Shown: positions 39,471-48,234 of the stretch, one piece after another
Layout: each line of letters starts with the position of its first letter
Numbering within the stretch: position 1 is the first letter of the stretch
DNA from: Caldilineae bacterium
Lineage (GTDB): Bacteria; Chloroflexota; Anaerolineae; JAAEKA01
DNA: 64,000 nucleotides
Assembly: GCA_020634555.1 (NCBI GenBank)
Contig: JACKBK010000009.1
Location: 1 to 64,000, forward strand
Direction of reading: 5' to 3'
The notes under the pieces: generated by a model
Seen by the model: the letters and a program-made list of their open reading frames with translations, nothing else
Told to the model about the DNA's origin: nothing
The model's database searches: none
Position numbers and translations under genes: made by a program

Positions 39471-40271
39471 ATGGCTATCAACACTCCTATCTCCGGCAAT
39501 CGAGTCTTGGTTGCAGTCCTGGTTGTCCTGGCAGCGTTGCTGCTGGTGTTGGCATTGCCCGCCGGTCACGCTCATGCCCAGCAGTGCCTGCCCGTCGGCT
39601 TGAACTGCACAGCCGACGACCTCGACGTTCACACCTTTGTTGTCCTACCCTCCAGCCCAGACGTGGTCTGCGATTCCGAGGCTGACACCATCACCGTCAA
39701 TCTGCAGGCGCAGATGCAGCCCAACGCCAGTTGGCGCTATGACCTCGTTCCTATTGTTTCCACCAATGGCAATCCGATCCCTGGCAACGATAACTGCAAC
39801 GCCCAGATCCTTCAGCCCATCGAGGATGCTGGCAATCCTTTCAACGGCACCAGCGGCGTTGGTCCGTACCGCGACAACGACGGCGACACCTGTGGCGATT
39901 TGCAGAAAACCGACGGCGTCACCTACTACAACATGCCGACCCTGACTCTGCCGTGCGCCGACCCTGACGGCAACGGCATGGTCGAGATCCCTGGCTGCTT
40001 CGGTTGGACGCAGTCCGCGGCGGGCGGCCAGGCCGTGACCTGCAACAGCGTCGATGACATGATCGCCGAGTTCACGGCCGGCACGGCAGCCAAGTGCTGG
40101 TGCGGCGACATCGACACCGGGATCACCATTACCCCGACAGCCGTCACCGTCAGCGATCTCGCGGCCGGGCCAGGCGAGCAGACAGGCCTGCCCACCTGGA
40201 TTATCGCTGGCTTGCTGGCTGTTGGCCTGATTGGCTACGGCCTGTACCGCAAGGCAACCAATCCGGTATAA
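39471..40271 (+). CDS. Secreted cysteine-rich protein with C-terminal membrane anchor
   Basis: The 266-residue precursor has a signal peptide (about 1-36, VLVAVLVVLAALLLVLALPA then HAHAQ) and a mature domain with nine cysteines. The C-terminal helix (PTWIIAGLLAVGLIGYGLYR, about 240-261) is followed by a basic KATNPV tail. This matches surface proteins anchored with the bulk outside. The mature part has CGDLQKTDGVTYYNMPTLTL and a calcium-loop-like RDNDGDTCGD. I recognise no family. AAGGAGG at 39451-39457 fixes the start, and a strong terminator follows. Confidence 0.78.
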   Translation: MAINTPISGNRVLVAVLVVLAALLLVLALPAGHAHAQQCLPVGLNCTADDLDVHTFVVLPSSPDVVCDSEADTITVNLQAQMQPNASWRYDLVPIVSTNGNPIPGNDNCNAQILQPIEDAGNPFNGTSGVGPYRDNDGDTCGDLQKTDGVTYYNMPTLTLPCADPDGNGMVEIPGCFGWTQSAAGGQAVTCNSVDDMIAEFTAGTAAKCWCGDIDTGITITPTAVTVSDLAAGPGEQTGLPTWIIAGLLAVGLIGYGLYRKATNPV

Positions 40272-40372
40272 TCCCCGAATACTTAGCTGTCCAGATGCAT
40301 GACATTGAGCGTGGCGAAGCATTGGTATCCGGCTGACTGCAAGCCAATACCTGGGCGGGATTTTCTAATACG

Positions 40373-40415
40373 CCAGCCGCCTCTTGCCACAGCCGGCAAG
40401 GGGCGGCTGGTTTGT
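40373..40415 (+). terminator. Rho-independent terminator after the secreted protein gene
   Basis: 16-bp stem CCAGCCGCCTCTTGCC with a matching right arm (one mismatch), then TTTGTTCT. Confidence 0.85.
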
Positions 40416-40483
40416 TCTGGGTGCTACCTGCCGACTTGCCCACAAACAGCGAACTGGGGTATAAACCGAGCGAGGAGCACACC

Positions 40484-41275
40484 ATGCATTTCGACATCTT
40501 TACCCTCTTCCCTGCCATGTTTGTCGGCCCGCTGGACGACAGCATCGTTAAGCGGGCGCGCGACGCGGGCATCGTCTCCGTCGCGCTGCACAATATACGC
40601 GACTACGCCGAAGGCAAGCACGCAGTAACCGACGACTATCCCTACGGCGGTGGCGGCGGGATGGTGATGAAGCCCGATCCCATCTTCCGGGCTGTCGAAA
40701 CGGCGCTGGATCTGCCGCAACGGCAGGCGGACGTCGAACCCATCGACCAAGCGACACCGATTATCCTCTTGACACCGCAGGGCCGGCGTTTCACGCAGCG
40801 TGTGGCCTGGGAACTGGCCGAACATCCGCGCGTTGCGCTGATCTGCGGCCGCTATGAGGGAGTCGACGAGCGGGTGCGCCGCCACCTGTGCAGCGACGAG
40901 ATCAGCGTCGGCGACTTTGTGCTCTCCGGCGGCGAGATCGCGGCTATGTTGATCGTCGACGCGGTGACACGTCTGCTGCCCGGCGCGCTGGGCCAGGAGC
41001 GCGGCGCGGACGAGGATTCCCACGCCACCGGTCTGTTGGAATATCCGCACTACACCCGCCCGCCTGATTTCCGCGGCTGGCGCATTCCTGACGTGCTGGT
41101 CTCGGGCCACCACAGCAACGTCGAACAGTGGCGGCGGCAGCAGGCTCTGTTGCGGACTCGCCAACGGCGGCCCGATATGTTGGAGCTGGCCTGGCTAACC
41201 GGCGATGATCTGAAGTTTTTAGAGCGTCTTGAGTCTGATCCGGGGCTGCCTGAACGCCTGGAACAGGGCCTGTGA
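40484..41275 (+). CDS. trmD: tRNA (guanine37-N1)-methyltransferase
   Basis: The 263-residue SPOUT-family enzyme methylates G37 next to the anticodon and helps keep the reading frame. It has [20 protein letters not shown], the knot region with [20 protein letters not shown] and [20 protein letters not shown], and the later [26 protein letters not shown] precedes the ATG at 40484; the longer open frame upstream lies in the terminator. rplS follows, as in many bacteria. Confidence 0.96.
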   Translation: MHFDIFTLFPAMFVGPLDDSIVKRARDAGIVSVALHNIRDYAEGKHAVTDDYPYGGGGGMVMKPDPIFRAVETALDLPQRQADVEPIDQATPIILLTPQGRRFTQRVAWELAEHPRVALICGRYEGVDERVRRHLCSDEISVGDFVLSGGEIAAMLIVDAVTRLLPGALGQERGADEDSHATGLLEYPHYTRPPDFRGWRIPDVLVSGHHSNVEQWRRQQALLRTRQRRPDMLELAWLTGDDLKFLERLESDPGLPERLEQGL

Positions 41276-41277
41276 AT

Positions 41278-41306
41278 TTGCTTGCCACCAGTGCGTGTGC
41301 TATACT
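41278..41306 (+). promoter_or_regulatory. Promoter upstream of rplS
   Basis: TTGCTT (41278-41283), 17-base spacer, TATACT (41301-41306). The leader to 41404 contains small hairpins, including TTGCTGGTATAGCAA. Confidence 0.6.
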
Positions 41307-41404
41307 CTGCGCTTGCTGGTATAGCAAAGTAGTCTACGTTCCCCGGTCGAGAGCTGATGCGCGGGGGCCGAGAAAATAGCAGAAAAAGAAAATGACAGAA
41401 AGGT

Positions 41405-41767
41405 ATGATGATGCAACATCCTTTGCTTCAATCCCTACAGCCCGACGCGCACCCTAACATTCCTGATCTGCGGATCGGTGACACTGTGCGCGTGCATGCC
41501 CGTATTGTCGAAGGCAGCCGTGAGCGTGTTCAGGTCTTTCAAGGCGTGGTGATCCGCGTGTCCGGCAGCAACAAGACCGCCGGTTCCAGCTTCACCGTCC
41601 GACGCGTGGCCTCCCATGGCATCGGCGTCGAGCGTACGTTTTTGCTACACTCGCCGCGTGTCGAGAAGGTCGAGGTGTTGCGCCACAACAAAGTGCGGCG
41701 TTCCAAGCTTTACTTCTTGCGAGGACGCACCGGCAAGGCAGCCCGTCTGAAGGAAGTCAGCAAATAG
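41405..41767 (+). CDS. rplS: 50S ribosomal protein L19
   Basis: The 120-residue protein shows [38 protein letters not shown] and [20 protein letters not shown], which is the full L19 pattern, and [20 protein letters not shown] at the end. L19 sits at the 30S-50S interface. Two or three ATG codons begin the gene; 41405 follows AGAAAGGT. Terminator at 41794-41829. Confidence 0.96.
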   Translation: MMMQHPLLQSLQPDAHPNIPDLRIGDTVRVHARIVEGSRERVQVFQGVVIRVSGSNKTAGSSFTVRRVASHGIGVERTFLLHSPRVEKVEVLRHNKVRRSKLYFLRGRTGKAARLKEVSK

Positions 41768-41793
41768 AGCCATCAGGCCCCTCGCTATGGGCC

Positions 41794-41829
41794 AGGCGCA
41801 GGGGCAAACCCTGCGCCTTGTTTATTTCT
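41794..41829 (+). terminator. Rho-independent terminator after rplS
   Basis: Stem AGGCGCAGGG with CCCTGCGCCT, then TGTTTATTTCT. Confidence 0.85.
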
Positions 41830-41888
41830 GGCACACAAGTCTGTACTGGACGTCCAGAGCACTATTTTGAAGATATTTGAAAACACGA

Positions 41889-41993
41889 AACTGCTTACCC
41901 GTCATTCCCGCGGAGGCGGGAATCCACATCTTCACAGGCGCCAGACTCCCGTCTCCGCGGGAGTGACGCAACAGTGAAGGCTGAGTAGTTACG
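41889..41993. repeat. MITE-like palindromic element, copy B
   Basis: Core 41901-41967 (GTCATTCCCGCGGAGGCGGG ... GTCTCCGCGGGAGTGAC), outer ends AACTGCTTACC and GCTGAGTAGTTACG. Between rplS and rnhB. Confidence 0.75.
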
Positions 41994-42046
41994 AAAAGAC
42001 TTCCGAAGTCTGTGTGGGCGACTTTTCAACAGTCTCCTAGAGTTCC

Positions 42047-42715
42047 ATGCCGGTGAGTCAACGACCAACTCTGGACTACGAGCGATCTCTCTGGCAAGCG
42101 GGCTTGCAGTGCGTAGCCGGTATTGATGAAGCTGGCCGCGGCGCCTGGGCCGGTCCTGTGGTAGCCGGCGCGGCGGTTCTGCCGGACACTGCCGGCATCG
42201 CAGAGGCGCTGGCAGAGGTCAACGACTCCAAGCAGCTCTCGGCCAGACAACGGGAACAGCTCTATGTGGAGATCACGACGCAGGTTGCCGGCTGGGCTAC
42301 CGGTCAGGCCAGCGCAGCCGAGATAGACACCGTGGGCATCCTGCCTGCCACCCGGCTGGCTATGCAGCGGGCTATCGCCGGACTCGCCTGCCAGCCGCAG
42401 CATCTGCTCATCGACCACGTGCGCCTGCCCGCCTTGCTCGTGGCGCAACAGTCGATCACCCGCGGCGATAGCCTGGTGCTTTCCATCGCTGCCGCGTCCA
42501 TCCTGGCCAAGGTGACTCGCGACCGGTTGATGGTGGCCGCCGAACAGACCTGGCCTGGCTATGGGTTTGCCCGCCACAAGGGGTACGGCACACCCGAACA
42601 CAGCCGCCAACTACGGATGCTGGGGCCGTGTCCCATTCACCGTACCTCCTTTCAGCCGGTGCGCGGCTGGCAGATGGCGCTCTTTCCCGATGTGGATGGG
42701 AGCGGCTGTGACTGA
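42047..42715 (+). CDS. rnhB: Ribonuclease HII
   Basis: The 222-residue enzyme removes ribonucleotides from DNA-RNA hybrids. It shows the catalytic GIDEAGRGAWAGPVVAGAAV and DSKQLSARQREQLY, then LIDHVRLPAL and AASILAKVTRDRLM, with the DEDD metal site intact (DE in GIDEAG, D in LLIDH and VTRDR). The ATG at 42047 has no strong ribosome site. yraN overlaps its end, as in many bacteria. Confidence 0.95.
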   Translation: MPVSQRPTLDYERSLWQAGLQCVAGIDEAGRGAWAGPVVAGAAVLPDTAGIAEALAEVNDSKQLSARQREQLYVEITTQVAGWATGQASAAEIDTVGILPATRLAMQRAIAGLACQPQHLLIDHVRLPALLVAQQSITRGDSLVLSIAAASILAKVTRDRLMVAAEQTWPGYGFARHKGYGTPEHSRQLRMLGPCPIHRTSFQPVRGWQMALFPDVDGSGCD

Positions 42716-43070
42716 CCAGCGGCGACGGCTGGGGCAGGCAGGCGAGCAGTTGGCTGCACAGAAACTGTCCGCCTACGGCTACCAGATACTGGAGCGCAAC
42801 TGGCGCTACGGCCGCCGCGGTGAGATTGACCTGGTGGCGCAGGACGGTGAGTGTTTGGTGATTGTTGAGGTGCGCACGCGTCGCGGCCGGCGGTTCGGAA
42901 CCGCAGAGGAATCGGTGACGCCGCGCAAGCAGGCTCAGTTGCAGACCCTGACCGAGGCTTATTACATGCAGTCCGGCTGGGACGGTCCAGTGAGAATCGA
43001 CGTCGTTGCGGTCTCGTTGTCGCCGCAAGGGGATCTGATCGAGATCAACCATATCAAGAATGCCGTGTGA
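42708..43070 (+). CDS. yraN: YraN family (UPF0102) nuclease-like protein
   Basis: The 120-residue protein has the PD-(D/E)XK-like core: QAGEQLAAQKLSAYGYQILE, NWRYGRRGEIDLVAQDGECL and VIVEVRTRRGRRFGTAEESV. The E-x-D and E-V-R residues fit the nuclease fold. The role in the cell is unresolved. The start is taken as GTG at 42708, since GGGAG ends six bases upstream and the sequence then begins VTDQRRRLGQAGEQ; ATGs at 42690 and 42696 are alternatives. It overlaps rnhB by eight bases. Confidence 0.88.
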   Translation: MTDQRRRLGQAGEQLAAQKLSAYGYQILERNWRYGRRGEIDLVAQDGECLVIVEVRTRRGRRFGTAEESVTPRKQAQLQTLTEAYYMQSGWDGPVRIDVVAVSLSPQGDLIEINHIKNAV

Positions 43071-43080
43071 GGTAACACCC

Positions 43081-43875
43081 ATGAAGAATCGAACCCGTAA
43101 TCTGCGAGTGGTGGCGTTACTGTTGGTGCTGGCTCTGTTGTTGTCAGCCTGCACGTCAATGCCATTGCCGCCCCTGTTTTACATCTACAGTGGTGCGAGC
43201 CAGCCGGCTCAGCCAGCCAATCCGGCCCCAGCCGCAACCGTTGTCGCGCAGGCCCCCGAAGCAGTGGTCGAGCCTACTGTTGCGCCTACCGAAGAGCCGA
43301 CTGCTGTCCCAGCGCCGACCGACACACCTACCGAGGCGCCGACTGCCACCGCTGTCCCGACAGAAACGCCCACCGAGGCGCCCACCGCCACCGCTGTCCC
43401 GCCCACTGCAACACCCACACAAGCCGCGGCTACCAGCACGCCGACCCGTGTTCCGCCCACTGCAACATCTGTTCCGACGCGCGCGGCCGCTGTGGCCACA
43501 GCCACGCCGGAATGGCCGAAAACCATCGTCATCACCGAGGCTGAGATCGAGGAGATGGCAGCCAGCGGTGGCGTGCCCGGACTGACGATCACTGGCCTGG
43601 ATGTCACCTTTGGCAACGACACCATGACGGTCTTCTTTGAGAGTCTGAAGTACGGCTTTATCTCGATGCGCAATGTGACCGTGGAAGGTCACTTCGACGT
43701 CACCAACGGCGTCGCGACCTTCGTCGCTGACAGCATCAGCCCCCGCAACCTGGCCACGACCCAGATACCTGGTTTCGTGAACCAGGCGCTGGGCCAGCAG
43801 TTTAGCCAGTGGTACGTCGAGGACATCACCATCACGCCAGGCCAGTTAAGCGCCTCGGTGAGCCCGCGGTCGTAA
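43081..43875 (+). CDS. Lipoprotein with Thr/Pro-rich stalk, LmeA/DUF2993-like C-terminal domain
   Basis: The 264-residue precursor has a lipoprotein signal ending LLLSAC, with the lipidation Cys at residue 22. A long Thr/Pro/Ala-rich stalk follows (about 43-145, repeated EAPTATAVPTETPTEAPTAT). A C-terminal domain (about 150-264) has TIVITEAEIEEMAASGGVPG and LTITGLDVTFGNDTMTVFFE. The ITEAEI and V-T-F pattern resembles LmeA/DUF2993 domains, but this is tentative. The stalk suggests exposure on the cell surface. GAGG precedes the ATG. Confidence 0.72.
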   Translation: MKNRTRNLRVVALLLVLALLLSACTSMPLPPLFYIYSGASQPAQPANPAPAATVVAQAPEAVVEPTVAPTEEPTAVPAPTDTPTEAPTATAVPTETPTEAPTATAVPPTATPTQAAATSTPTRVPPTATSVPTRAAAVATATPEWPKTIVITEAEIEEMAASGGVPGLTITGLDVTFGNDTMTVFFESLKYGFISMRNVTVEGHFDVTNGVATFVADSISPRNLATTQIPGFVNQALGQQFSQWYVEDITITPGQLSASVSPRS

Positions 43876-43885
43876 CGCGCTAACC

Positions 43886-43919
43886 AGAGATGCCAACTTT
43901 TCGGAAAGTTGGCATCTCT
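43886..43919 (+). terminator. Perfect 15-bp hairpin between the lipoprotein gene and miaA
   Basis: AGAGATGCCAACTTT and its complement around TCGG, then TTCG. It ends nine bases before the miaA start, with no ribosome site between. Confidence 0.7.
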
Positions 43920-43928
43920 TTCGCCATC

Positions 43929-44852
43929 ATGACCGACCCTCCTCTGATCGCCGTCTTGGGTCCCACCGCCGTGGGCAAGACGGCGATTTCTTTGCAGCTT
44001 GCCCGCCAGTTCGACGGTGAGATCATTTCTGCCGACAGCCGGCAGATCTATCGCGGGCTGGACATCGGGACCGACAAGATCGGGCTGGCTGAGCGGTCGG
44101 ATGTAGCCCATCACCTCATCGACGTGGTGGCGCCCGACCAGATTCTAACCCTGGCAGAGTACCAGCGGCTGGCGTTCGCGGCCGTGGACGACATCCACCG
44201 CCGCGGCCGCACGCCGATCCTCGCCGGAGGCACCGGGTTGTATGTCCGTTCGGTGTTGGATGGCCTGGGCATTCCAGAGGTGCCGCCCAACCTGGCGTTG
44301 CGGGAAGAACTGGACGCGTATGTGGCAGCCAATGGCGCCGAGGCGCTGCACGCCCGCCTGGCCGCACTGGACCCCGACGCTGCGGCGCGCATCGACTATC
44401 GCAATGTGCGTCGGGTCGTGCGTGCGCTGGAGGTCTGTCTTGTGACCGGCCAGCCGATCAGCGTTTTGCAGCGCGCCACACCGCCGCCATGGCGGATTCT
44501 GCGCATCGGGCTGACCCGTCCGCGCGCGGCCCTGTTCGAGCGGATCGACCGGCGGGTGGATGAGATGATGGCGCGCGGGCTGCTGGCGGAGGTAGAGTCA
44601 CTGCTGGTAGCAGGCTTTGGGCCGGAGTTGCCCGCGCTGACCGGCCTGGGCTACCGCCAGATGATCCAATACCTGCACGGCGAGCTGTCTTTGGAGGAGG
44701 CGGTCGAAGAGATCAAGCGCCAAACGCGCCGCTTCGTTCGCCAGCAATACATCTGGTTCCGTCTCGACGACCCGCGCATCCGGTGGTTCGATCTGGAGCA
44801 GGCAAGGTATGCGGACATGGTTGCGTTCGTCGCCAACTGGCTGGCGCCGTAG
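43929..44852 (+). CDS. miaA: tRNA dimethylallyltransferase
   Basis: The 307-residue enzyme adds a dimethylallyl group to A37 of tRNAs reading UNN codons. It has the P-loop LGPTAVGKTAISLQLA, EIISADSRQIYRGLDIGTDK, AHHLIDVVAPDQILTLAEYQ and GGTGLYVRSVLDGL. The C-terminal GLGYRQMIQYLHGELSLEEA then QTRRFVRQQYIWFRLD is also present. No ribosome binding site is visible, and the start lies right after the hairpin at 43886-43919. Confidence 0.95.
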   Translation: MTDPPLIAVLGPTAVGKTAISLQLARQFDGEIISADSRQIYRGLDIGTDKIGLAERSDVAHHLIDVVAPDQILTLAEYQRLAFAAVDDIHRRGRTPILAGGTGLYVRSVLDGLGIPEVPPNLALREELDAYVAANGAEALHARLAALDPDAAARIDYRNVRRVVRALEVCLVTGQPISVLQRATPPPWRILRIGLTRPRAALFERIDRRVDEMMARGLLAEVESLLVAGFGPELPALTGLGYRQMIQYLHGELSLEEAVEEIKRQTRRFVRQQYIWFRLDDPRIRWFDLEQARYADMVAFVANWLAP

Positions 44853-44928
44853 CCGTCACCCTGAGATTCATAAGGTACCGCGGCGCCTTTTGGATAGCGT
44901 GAGAAACCTGGCATCGCGCTGTCATGCT

Positions 44929-45050
44929 GAATGGGTCCAGCGGCCAACACGCACGAGCAGCCACCGCTAATGAAGCATCTCTCGGCCCGTGCGAGTCGAG
45001 ATTCTTCATTGGCGGCTCGCTGGACTGAGTGTTGTGCGTAAGACCCATTC
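44929..45050. repeat. Large imperfect foldback (about 50-base arms) between miaA and larC
   Basis: The left arm begins GAATGGGTC and contains AATGAAGCATCTC. The right arm, read in reverse complement, begins GAATGGGTC and contains AATGAAGAATCTC. No gene is visible in the 322-base gap (44853-45174) besides this. It looks like a non-coding mobile element relic. Confidence 0.55.
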
Positions 45051-45174
45051 ACGGCGCAGCGCCAGTGACATAACCCAGTTTCTTAGTAGAAGGTGAGTGT
45101 CCGGAGTGCGGAGATTGGATTCCCGCGCCAGCAGGAACAGCAGAGGATCGGATTGGGACTTGGAGAAGGGAGGA

Positions 45175-46344
45175 TCAAGGCGGGGTGAGCAGCGCTTGCC
45201 CGGCCGCCAGCGCTGTCTCGTAGACTGTGCGCACGGGGACATTTTGCTCATCAGCAGCGCGCTGACAGTCGTCGAACTCCGGCATGGCGGCCACGACCGC
45301 GCCCTCCAGCCGCTTCAACTTTACGGTGATTGGGCCATATGCTGTCTGCACCGAGCGGAACTCCCGTTCTGCTTCGTGGCGGTGTACCGCGTGAACGCGC
45401 ACTCCCAGAGTCGACGTCTCGCGCAGAATCGATTCTGCCATGGACGCTTCCAGACTGGCCGGCGCGAGCACGCTGAGCAGCACGCCCGGCCGTCCCTTCT
45501 TCATCTGGATTGGGGTCAACCAGACATCCTTTGCTCCTGCCGCGAACAGGCGCTGGCTCACCGCCATGTACAACTCCGGGTTCATGTCGTCGATGTTGGT
45601 CTCGATCTCCACGAACCCGCCTTCGTCACCGTCCTCGCCAAGCCACAGCCGGGCGACATTGGGCCAGGCCGGGTCGCGCAGGCCGGCTCCGGTGCCGATG
45701 CGCGCCAGTTTCATGGCTGGCTGAACGAAGGTGGCGAACTGGGCCAGCAGGGCCGCGCCGGTAGGCGTCACCAACTCGCCAGGACCGGGGCCGGGAACCG
45801 TGGGCGCGCCGGCCGCAGCCAGCAGTTCCAGCGTGGCCGGCGCGGGCAGGGGTATCTTGCCGTGCGCGCTGTCTGTCCAACCATGGGAAAGCGGCACAGG
45901 GGAGGCGTAAAGCGTGGTGATGCCCAGTGCATACAGCCCCATTGCCGCGCCGACGACATCGACAATCGCATCCAGCGCGCCGACCTCGTGGAAATGCACC
46001 TTCTCTACCGGCACCCCGTGGATGCGCGCTTCGGCGGTTGCCAGGCGGGCGAAGGTTGCGATGGCATGGGCCTGCACCCACATCGGCAGGCGCGAGCTTT
46101 CGATCAATTGGCGGATATCGCTGAGGCTGCGATGTGACGCATCCTCGCTAATCTCGACCGAGACCAATGTCGCGCGCATCGGGCCACGCATCACGGTCTC
46201 AGCGCGCAGCGACCACGAGCCGTCAGGCATGGACAACGTTGCCAGCGCCACCTTTAGGTCTTCAAGCGACAGGCCAGCATCTACCAGACAGCCAAGAAAC
46301 ATGTCGCCGGAAAGGCCGGCCGGGAGATCAAGATAGGCGATCAT
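45175..46344 (-). CDS. larC: Nickel pincer cofactor biosynthesis protein LarC
   Basis: The 389-residue protein inserts nickel into the pincer cofactor (CTP-dependent cyclometallase). It begins MIAYLDLPAGLSGDMFLGCL, like the family MxxLYFDxxxGxSGDM. It contains EKVHFHEVGALDAIVDVVGA, with the conserved FHEVGAxDxIxDI, and ETNIDDMNPELYMAVSQRLF in the C-terminal half. Unlike Lactiplantibacillus plantarum, where larC is read by a programmed frameshift, here it is one frame. Start 46344 (ATG) or 46350 (ATG) cannot be decided, and there is no ribosome site. Confidence 0.93.
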   Translation of the reverse strand: MIAYLDLPAGLSGDMFLGCLVDAGLSLEDLKVALATLSMPDGSWSLRAETVMRGPMRATLVSVEISEDASHRSLSDIRQLIESSRLPMWVQAHAIATFARLATAEARIHGVPVEKVHFHEVGALDAIVDVVGAAMGLYALGITTLYASPVPLSHGWTDSAHGKIPLPAPATLELLAAAGAPTVPGPGPGELVTPTGAALLAQFATFVQPAMKLARIGTGAGLRDPAWPNVARLWLGEDGDEGGFVEIETNIDDMNPELYMAVSQRLFAAGAKDVWLTPIQMKKGRPGVLLSVLAPASLEASMAESILRETSTLGVRVHAVHRHEAEREFRSVQTAYGPITVKLKRLEGAVVAAMPEFDDCQRAADEQNVPVRTVYETALAAGQALLTPP

Positions 46345-46385
46345 AGTCAATGGTAAAATGGTTATTGGTCAATGGTTGACGGCTA

Positions 46386-46508
46386 GTAACTGCTCACCTG
46401 TCATTCCCGCGGAGGCGGGAATCCAAGTCTTCACAGGCGCTAGACTCCCGCTTCCGCGGGAGTGACGCCTCCGCGGGAGTGACGCTACAGTGAGGGCTTA
46501 GCAGTGAC
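46386..46508. repeat. MITE-like palindromic element, copy C
   Basis: GTAACTGCTCACC at the left, core 46400-46466, a duplicated GCCTCCGCGGGAGTGAC end at 46467-46483, and a right end GGGCTTAGCAGTGACG. Lies between larE and larC. Confidence 0.75.
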
Positions 46509-46605
46509 GACGGCTATTCGATAAGTTGGGGAGTGGGCAAGCGTTGTTGAACGTTCTGACCGCGTTCTCAGGCTGGCTTGTCGAGCACCGACCACTGGGA
46601 ACCGC

Positions 46606-47445
46606 TCACAGCTCCAGCAGCGGGATCGCAGTTGCGGAGTGTCCGTTCGTACCGTTCAACGATCCGCTGCGAAAACCAGCTAAATCCAGCGTGACATAAC
46701 GATAACCGGCGGCCAGGACACCCGTGGTGATTTCGCTGTGCAGACTGGCTGCCCGAGCCAGGTCTGCCAGCGGTAGCTCGATGCGAGCGATCTCATCGTG
46801 ATGGCGGACACGGAACTGCGTGAATCCCAGCGCAACCAGACAGTCCTCGGCCGTCTCTATCTGGCGCAGCAGGGCCGGGGTGATGGCAGTGCCGTGGGGG
46901 ACACGCGACGAAAGGCACGCCATGGCGGGTTTGTCCCACACAGGCAGGTCCAACTGGCGGGCCAACGCACGCACTTCCTCCTTGGTGATCCCTGCCTCCA
47001 GCAGCGGCGAGCGGACGTTGTGCTCGCGGGCGGCTGTCATCCCCGGTCGAAAATCGCCCACATCGCTGGCGTTGTTGCCATCCAACACCGCGGACCAGCC
47101 CTCAGTGATAGCAACAACTTGCAGGCGATCGTGCAGCTCGGTCTTGCAGAAGTAGCAGCGGTCGAGCGGATTGGCGGCGTAGTTCGGGTCCAGGTGTTCC
47201 TCGGTGTCGATCAGGCGATATGGAACCGCCAGTTGTTCGGCCAGGTCGATCGCGGCGCGCATCTCGCGCGTCGGATAGCTGGGTGATACGCCGATGCAGG
47301 CCAGCGCGCGCGCTTGCAGCTCCTGGTGGGCGATGACCATCACCAGCGCGCTGTCCACGCCGCCGGAGTAAGCCACCAGCACCGAGTCGCAACTGCGGAT
47401 GATCTGCCGCAGGTTGACCAGCTTCTCGTTCAACTCAGGAGTCAT
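46606..47445 (-). CDS. larE: Pyridinium-3,5-bisthiocarboxylic acid mononucleotide synthase LarE
   Basis: The 279-residue PP-loop protein transfers sulfur to the precursor made by LarB. It has VAYSGGVDSALVM (27-36), the AMP-binding motif, DRCYFCKTELHDRLQ and LLEAGITKEEVRALARQLDL. KPAMACLSSRVPHG contains a cysteine that matches the position of the sulfur-donating Cys of L. plantarum LarE. It overlaps the stop of larB by four bases (ATGA), so the two are coupled. Confidence 0.93.
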   Translation of the reverse strand: MTPELNEKLVNLRQIIRSCDSVLVAYSGGVDSALVMVIAHQELQARALACIGVSPSYPTREMRAAIDLAEQLAVPYRLIDTEEHLDPNYAANPLDRCYFCKTELHDRLQVVAITEGWSAVLDGNNASDVGDFRPGMTAAREHNVRSPLLEAGITKEEVRALARQLDLPVWDKPAMACLSSRVPHGTAITPALLRQIETAEDCLVALGFTQFRVRHHDEIARIELPLADLARAASLHSEITTGVLAAGYRYVTLDLAGFRSGSLNGTNGHSATAIPLLEL

Positions 47446-48227
47446 TCGTTTCTTTCCCCCGCGGGAGGCTCTGCTTGCTGCGACTGGTCGTTGATGACCG
47501 CCGCCAGATGCCCGGCTCCGTATCCGTTGTCAATGTTGACCACGGCAACGCCGGTCGCGCAGCTGTTGAGCATGGCCAGCAAGGCTGCCAGCCCGCCGAA
47601 GCTGGCGCCGTAGCCGACTGAAGTAGGTACGGCGATCACCGGACAGCGCACCAGTCCACCCAGCACGCTGGCCAGCGCACCCTCCATACCCGCCACCGCG
47701 ATAACGACGTTCGCGCCTTGCAGCGTTGCCACATGCGGCGTCAGCCGGTGCAGCCCGGCTACGCCGACATCGTAAACGCGGGTAACGGCATGGCCCATCA
47801 GGTCGGCGGTCAGCGCGGCTTCCTCGGCCACCGGCAGGTCGCTGGTGCCCGCGGCGCACAGAACGACCCCTGGTTTACGTGCTCGTTGTGGATTGCGATC
47901 CAGCCAAATTGCCCGCGCCAGGCTGTGATATTGCAAATCGGGTGTCAGCGCTTGAGCCGCTTCGTACTGGGCCGGCGTGGCGCGGGTTGCCAGCACCTGC
48001 GCGCTGCGCTCCGCCAGCCGATTGCAGATCAGGGCGACCTGCTCCGCTGTCTTGCCAGGGCAAAAGACAACTTCGGGGAAACCCCAACGCAGCCCGCGGT
48101 GATGGTCCAGCGTCGCGAACCCCATGTCTTCGAAGGGCAGCGCTCGCAGGTCATCCACCGCGGCGTCGATGGACACCCGTCCGTCGGCCACCATCCCCAG
48201 CAAGACGCGGATACTTTGTTCGTTCAT
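47442..48227 (-). CDS. larB: Nicotinate mononucleotide carboxylase/hydrolase LarB
   Basis: The 261-residue protein carboxylates and hydrolyses nicotinic acid adenine dinucleotide, the first step of the pincer cofactor path. Evidence: LPFEDMGFATLDHHRGLRWG, the AIR-carboxylase-like PEVVFCPGKTAEQVALICNR, and VAGMEGALASVLGGLVRCPV then PTSVGYGASFGGLAALLAML. The start MNEQSIRVLL (48227) fits the family. A near-consensus promoter ends seven bases before it and there is no ribosome site, so the message is probably leaderless. larE overlaps it, and larC follows. larA is not in the window. Confidence 0.93.
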   Translation of the reverse strand: MNEQSIRVLLGMVADGRVSIDAAVDDLRALPFEDMGFATLDHHRGLRWGFPEVVFCPGKTAEQVALICNRLAERSAQVLATRATPAQYEAAQALTPDLQYHSLARAIWLDRNPQRARKPGVVLCAAGTSDLPVAEEAALTADLMGHAVTRVYDVGVAGLHRLTPHVATLQGANVVIAVAGMEGALASVLGGLVRCPVIAVPTSVGYGASFGGLAALLAMLNSCATGVAVVNIDNGYGAGHLAAVINDQSQQAEPPAGERNE

Positions 48228-48234
48228 GGGCAAC

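Noticed and set aside
44853..45174. Possible small RNA or tRNA in the gap after miaA
   Set aside because: No cloverleaf or T-loop sequence was found; the fold is explained by an imperfect inverted repeat.
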